From Chloroflexota bacterium (GTDB lineage Bacteria; Chloroflexota; Anaerolineae; UBA4142), in NCBI GenBank assembly GCA_016200825.1, contig JACQEA010000009.1:1-7396 (forward strand): DNA of 7,396 nucleotides, in the 5' to 3' direction. Position numbers and translations under genes: made by a program. Within the stretch, counting starts at the first letter, position 1. Every line of letters begins with the position of its first letter. Positions 6,385 through 7,396 of the stretch are shown here, piece after piece. Below the pieces are notes generated by a model. That model was not told the DNA's origin, ran no database searches, and saw only the letters and a list, made by a program, of their open reading frames with translations.

Positions 6385-6855
6385 TTGCCGATTCATTTTC
6401 AAGTTGATTCCGCATTTGCCGCGCGCGTCCAACGCGCGCGGCTCGCGCGCAGCGCGCGGCGTACTTTGCGCGCGGAAAAATCGCGCGGCGATGTAACGAT
6501 TGTCGTCACAACCGACGCGAAAATCCGCCGCCTCAACAAAAAATTTCACGCGACCGACGCGGCGACGGATGTGTTGGCATTTCCGTCGCGCACATTGGGC
6601 GACCACAAGGGTCGCCCCTACGTCGGCGACATAATCATCTCGTACGACACCGCGCGCAAAAACGCGCGGCGCGCGGGCTGGCAAATTGCAAATGAATTGG
6701 ATTTGCTTGTCGTTCATGGTATATTGCATTTGTTGGGGTACGCGGACACGTCGCCGCGCCAACGCGCGCGCATGTGGCAGCGACAGGAAAAAATTCTGCA
6801 GAAGAGAATAAGGACGATGGACGGTAGACGAAAGACGATATACGAAAGACGGTAG
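6385..6855 (+). CDS. ybeY: Endoribonuclease YbeY (rRNA maturation factor) with a changed metal motif
   Basis: Metal-dependent endoribonuclease acting in 16S rRNA 3'-end maturation and ribosome quality control. The TTG at 6385 is preferred: AGGCAGGA (6370-6377) lies 7 bases upstream and the product then begins MPIHFQVDSAF, a normal YbeY start. The alternative TTG at 6325 overlaps the pgpH stop (TTGA) but adds 20 partly repeat-encoded residues. From 6385 the protein has 156 residues. Conserved parts are IRRLNKKFHATDAATDVLAF (47-66), GDIIIS (81-86) and HGILHLLGY (111-119). The usual HGxxHxxGYDH reads HGILHLLGYAD here, so the third His ligand is replaced by Asp121. A palindrome-encoded stretch, GDHKGRPY (72-79), lies in the loop before GDIIIS. 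The last residues (TMDGRRKTIYERR) and the stop come from a repeat. Confidence 0.9.
   Translation: MPIHFQVDSAFAARVQRARLARSARRTLRAEKSRGDVTIVVTTDAKIRRLNKKFHATDAATDVLAFPSRTLGDHKGRPYVGDIIISYDTARKNARRAGWQIANELDLLVVHGILHLLGYADTSPRQRARMWQRQEKILQKRIRTMDGRRKTIYERR
6597..6617. repeat. Small palindrome inserted in frame within ybeY
   Basis: GGGCGACC (6597-6604) and GGTCGCCC (6610-6617) are perfect inverted copies around the loop ACAAG. Read in the ybeY frame the element gives GDHKGRP. The palindrome followed by CTACG resembles a dispersed repeat that I recall from intergenic regions of several bacterial groups; this is recollection, not a search result. Confidence 0.65.
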
Positions 6856-6892
6856 ACCAAAGACTACCGTCCATTGTCTGTGGTCAATCGTC
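6813..6892. repeat. Palindrome with arms of 7-base tandem units, overlapping the ybeY 3' end
   Basis: The left part is seven 7-base units from 6813: GACGATG, GACGGTA, GACGAAA, GACGATA, TACGAAA, GACGGTA, GACCAAA. The right part (6865-6892) is the same unit inverted: TACCGTC, CATTGTC, TGTGGTC, AATCGTC. GACGATGGACGGTAG (6813-6827) faces CTACCGTCCATTGTC (6864-6878) with one mismatch, and a tighter hairpin GACGGTAG (6848-6855) pairs perfectly with CTACCGTC (6864-6871). The ybeY stop TAG (6853-6855) is inside that stem. No T run follows, so I do not call it a terminator. Confidence 0.75.
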
Positions 6893-6904
6893 AGAGGGGT
6901 TAGA

Positions 6905-7363
6905 TTGAAATACAACATCACTGAAATCCGCAAACATTTTCCTTCGCTCCACAACGGCGCGATTTTTTTTGACAATCCAGCCGGAACACAAGTTTCGCAA
7001 CAAGTAATCGACGCGGTCGCGAATTATTACACAACTGCGAACGCGAATAGCGGCGGCGCGTTTGCAACTTCGCAAAAATCGGACGCGATCATCGCGGACG
7101 CGCGCGCGGCGTTCGCGGATTTTCTCAACGCGCCATCGGCGGACGAAATTATTTTCGGTCCGAATATGACGACGCTCACCTTCAACTTTTCGCGCGCCGT
7201 CGGACGATTGCTCGACGAGGGCGACGAGATTATCGTGACGCGGCTCGATCATGATGTGAATATCGCGCCGTGGCTTGCGTTGGAAGAACGCGGCGTGACG
7301 ATCAAATGGGTAGATATTCACACCGACGATTGCACGTTTGATTTGGCGGATTTTGAAAAATAG
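6905..7363 (+). CDS. Class V aminotransferase / cysteine-desulfurase-like protein, N-terminal part, interrupted by an in-frame TAG
   Basis: PLP-dependent fold-type I enzyme of the cysteine-desulfurase-like (VC1184 / TIGR01976) branch. Recognisable stretches are FFDNPAGTQV (21-30), TTANANSGG (43-51), the cofactor-phosphate region FGPNMTTLTF (84-93) and RLDHDVNIAPW (113-123), whose His116 should stack on the PLP ring. The TTG start at 6905 is preceded by GAGGGG (6894-6899) 5 bases upstream and gives a normal N-terminus. The frame meets TAG at 7361-7363, after FDLADFEK. The next 11 codons to the window edge (7364-7396) read LSTKTRVVALN, which is what this family shows next. The gene therefore most likely continues past the window and carries a nonsense mutation or sequence error. 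The catalytic Lys lies beyond the edge. Precise function unknown. Confidence 0.85.
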   Translation: MKYNITEIRKHFPSLHNGAIFFDNPAGTQVSQQVIDAVANYYTTANANSGGAFATSQKSDAIIADARAAFADFLNAPSADEIIFGPNMTTLTFNFSRAVGRLLDEGDEIIVTRLDHDVNIAPWLALEERGVTIKWVDIHTDDCTFDLADFEK

Positions 7364-7396
7364 TTGTCAACTAAAACGCGCGTCGTCGCGCTCAAC

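Noticed and set aside
6848..6878. Rho-independent terminator after ybeY
   Set aside because: The stem is good but no T run follows, and the next gene starts 50 bases on in the same direction.

Overview
The window looks like a chromosomal piece of an uncultured, Chloroflexota-like bacterium (Anaerolineae is my best guess; inference only). The signs are codon use saturated with GCG/CGC, TTG starts, a PgpH-YbeY gene pair, and many dispersed palindromic intergenic repeats. All genes lie on the + strand; I see no RNA gene, phage gene or CRISPR array.

Layout. Positions 1-1477 hold two permease genes of a DppB/DppC-type peptide ABC transporter. The first enters from the left edge and is broken before its last membrane helix; the second is intact. 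Positions 1478-1879 have no gene but hold a long imperfect inverted repeat, a terminator-like hairpin and a second palindrome that runs up to the next gene. Positions 1880-3064 encode an M20 amidohydrolase of the aminoacylase-1-like 2 / AbgB type, a plausible intracellular partner for a peptide importer. Positions 3065-3194 hold a third palindromic element with MITE-like features; its left flanking repeat contains the M20 stop codon.

A strong sigma-70-like promoter (3195-3223) then starts a compact cluster: a 45-residue Cys-rich DUF1540-like protein (3263-3400), a COG3375-like GNAT acetyltransferase (3397-4275), the 7TM HD-domain phosphodiesterase PgpH (4262-6328) and the endoribonuclease YbeY (6385-6855). 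The first three genes overlap by 4 and 14 bases. PgpH (cyclic-di-AMP turnover) next to YbeY (16S rRNA maturation) is a widespread pairing; the two small upstream genes are the unusual part. The last gene (6905 to the edge) is a class V aminotransferase / cysteine-desulfurase-like protein with an in-frame TAG, after which family-like sequence continues.

The main theme for a second look is repeat invasion. Three palindromes have arms built from short tandem units of 10, 9 and 7 bases. The 7-base family lies at both ends of ybeY, and a different small palindrome sits in frame inside ybeY. ybeY also has Asp in place of the usual third His ligand.
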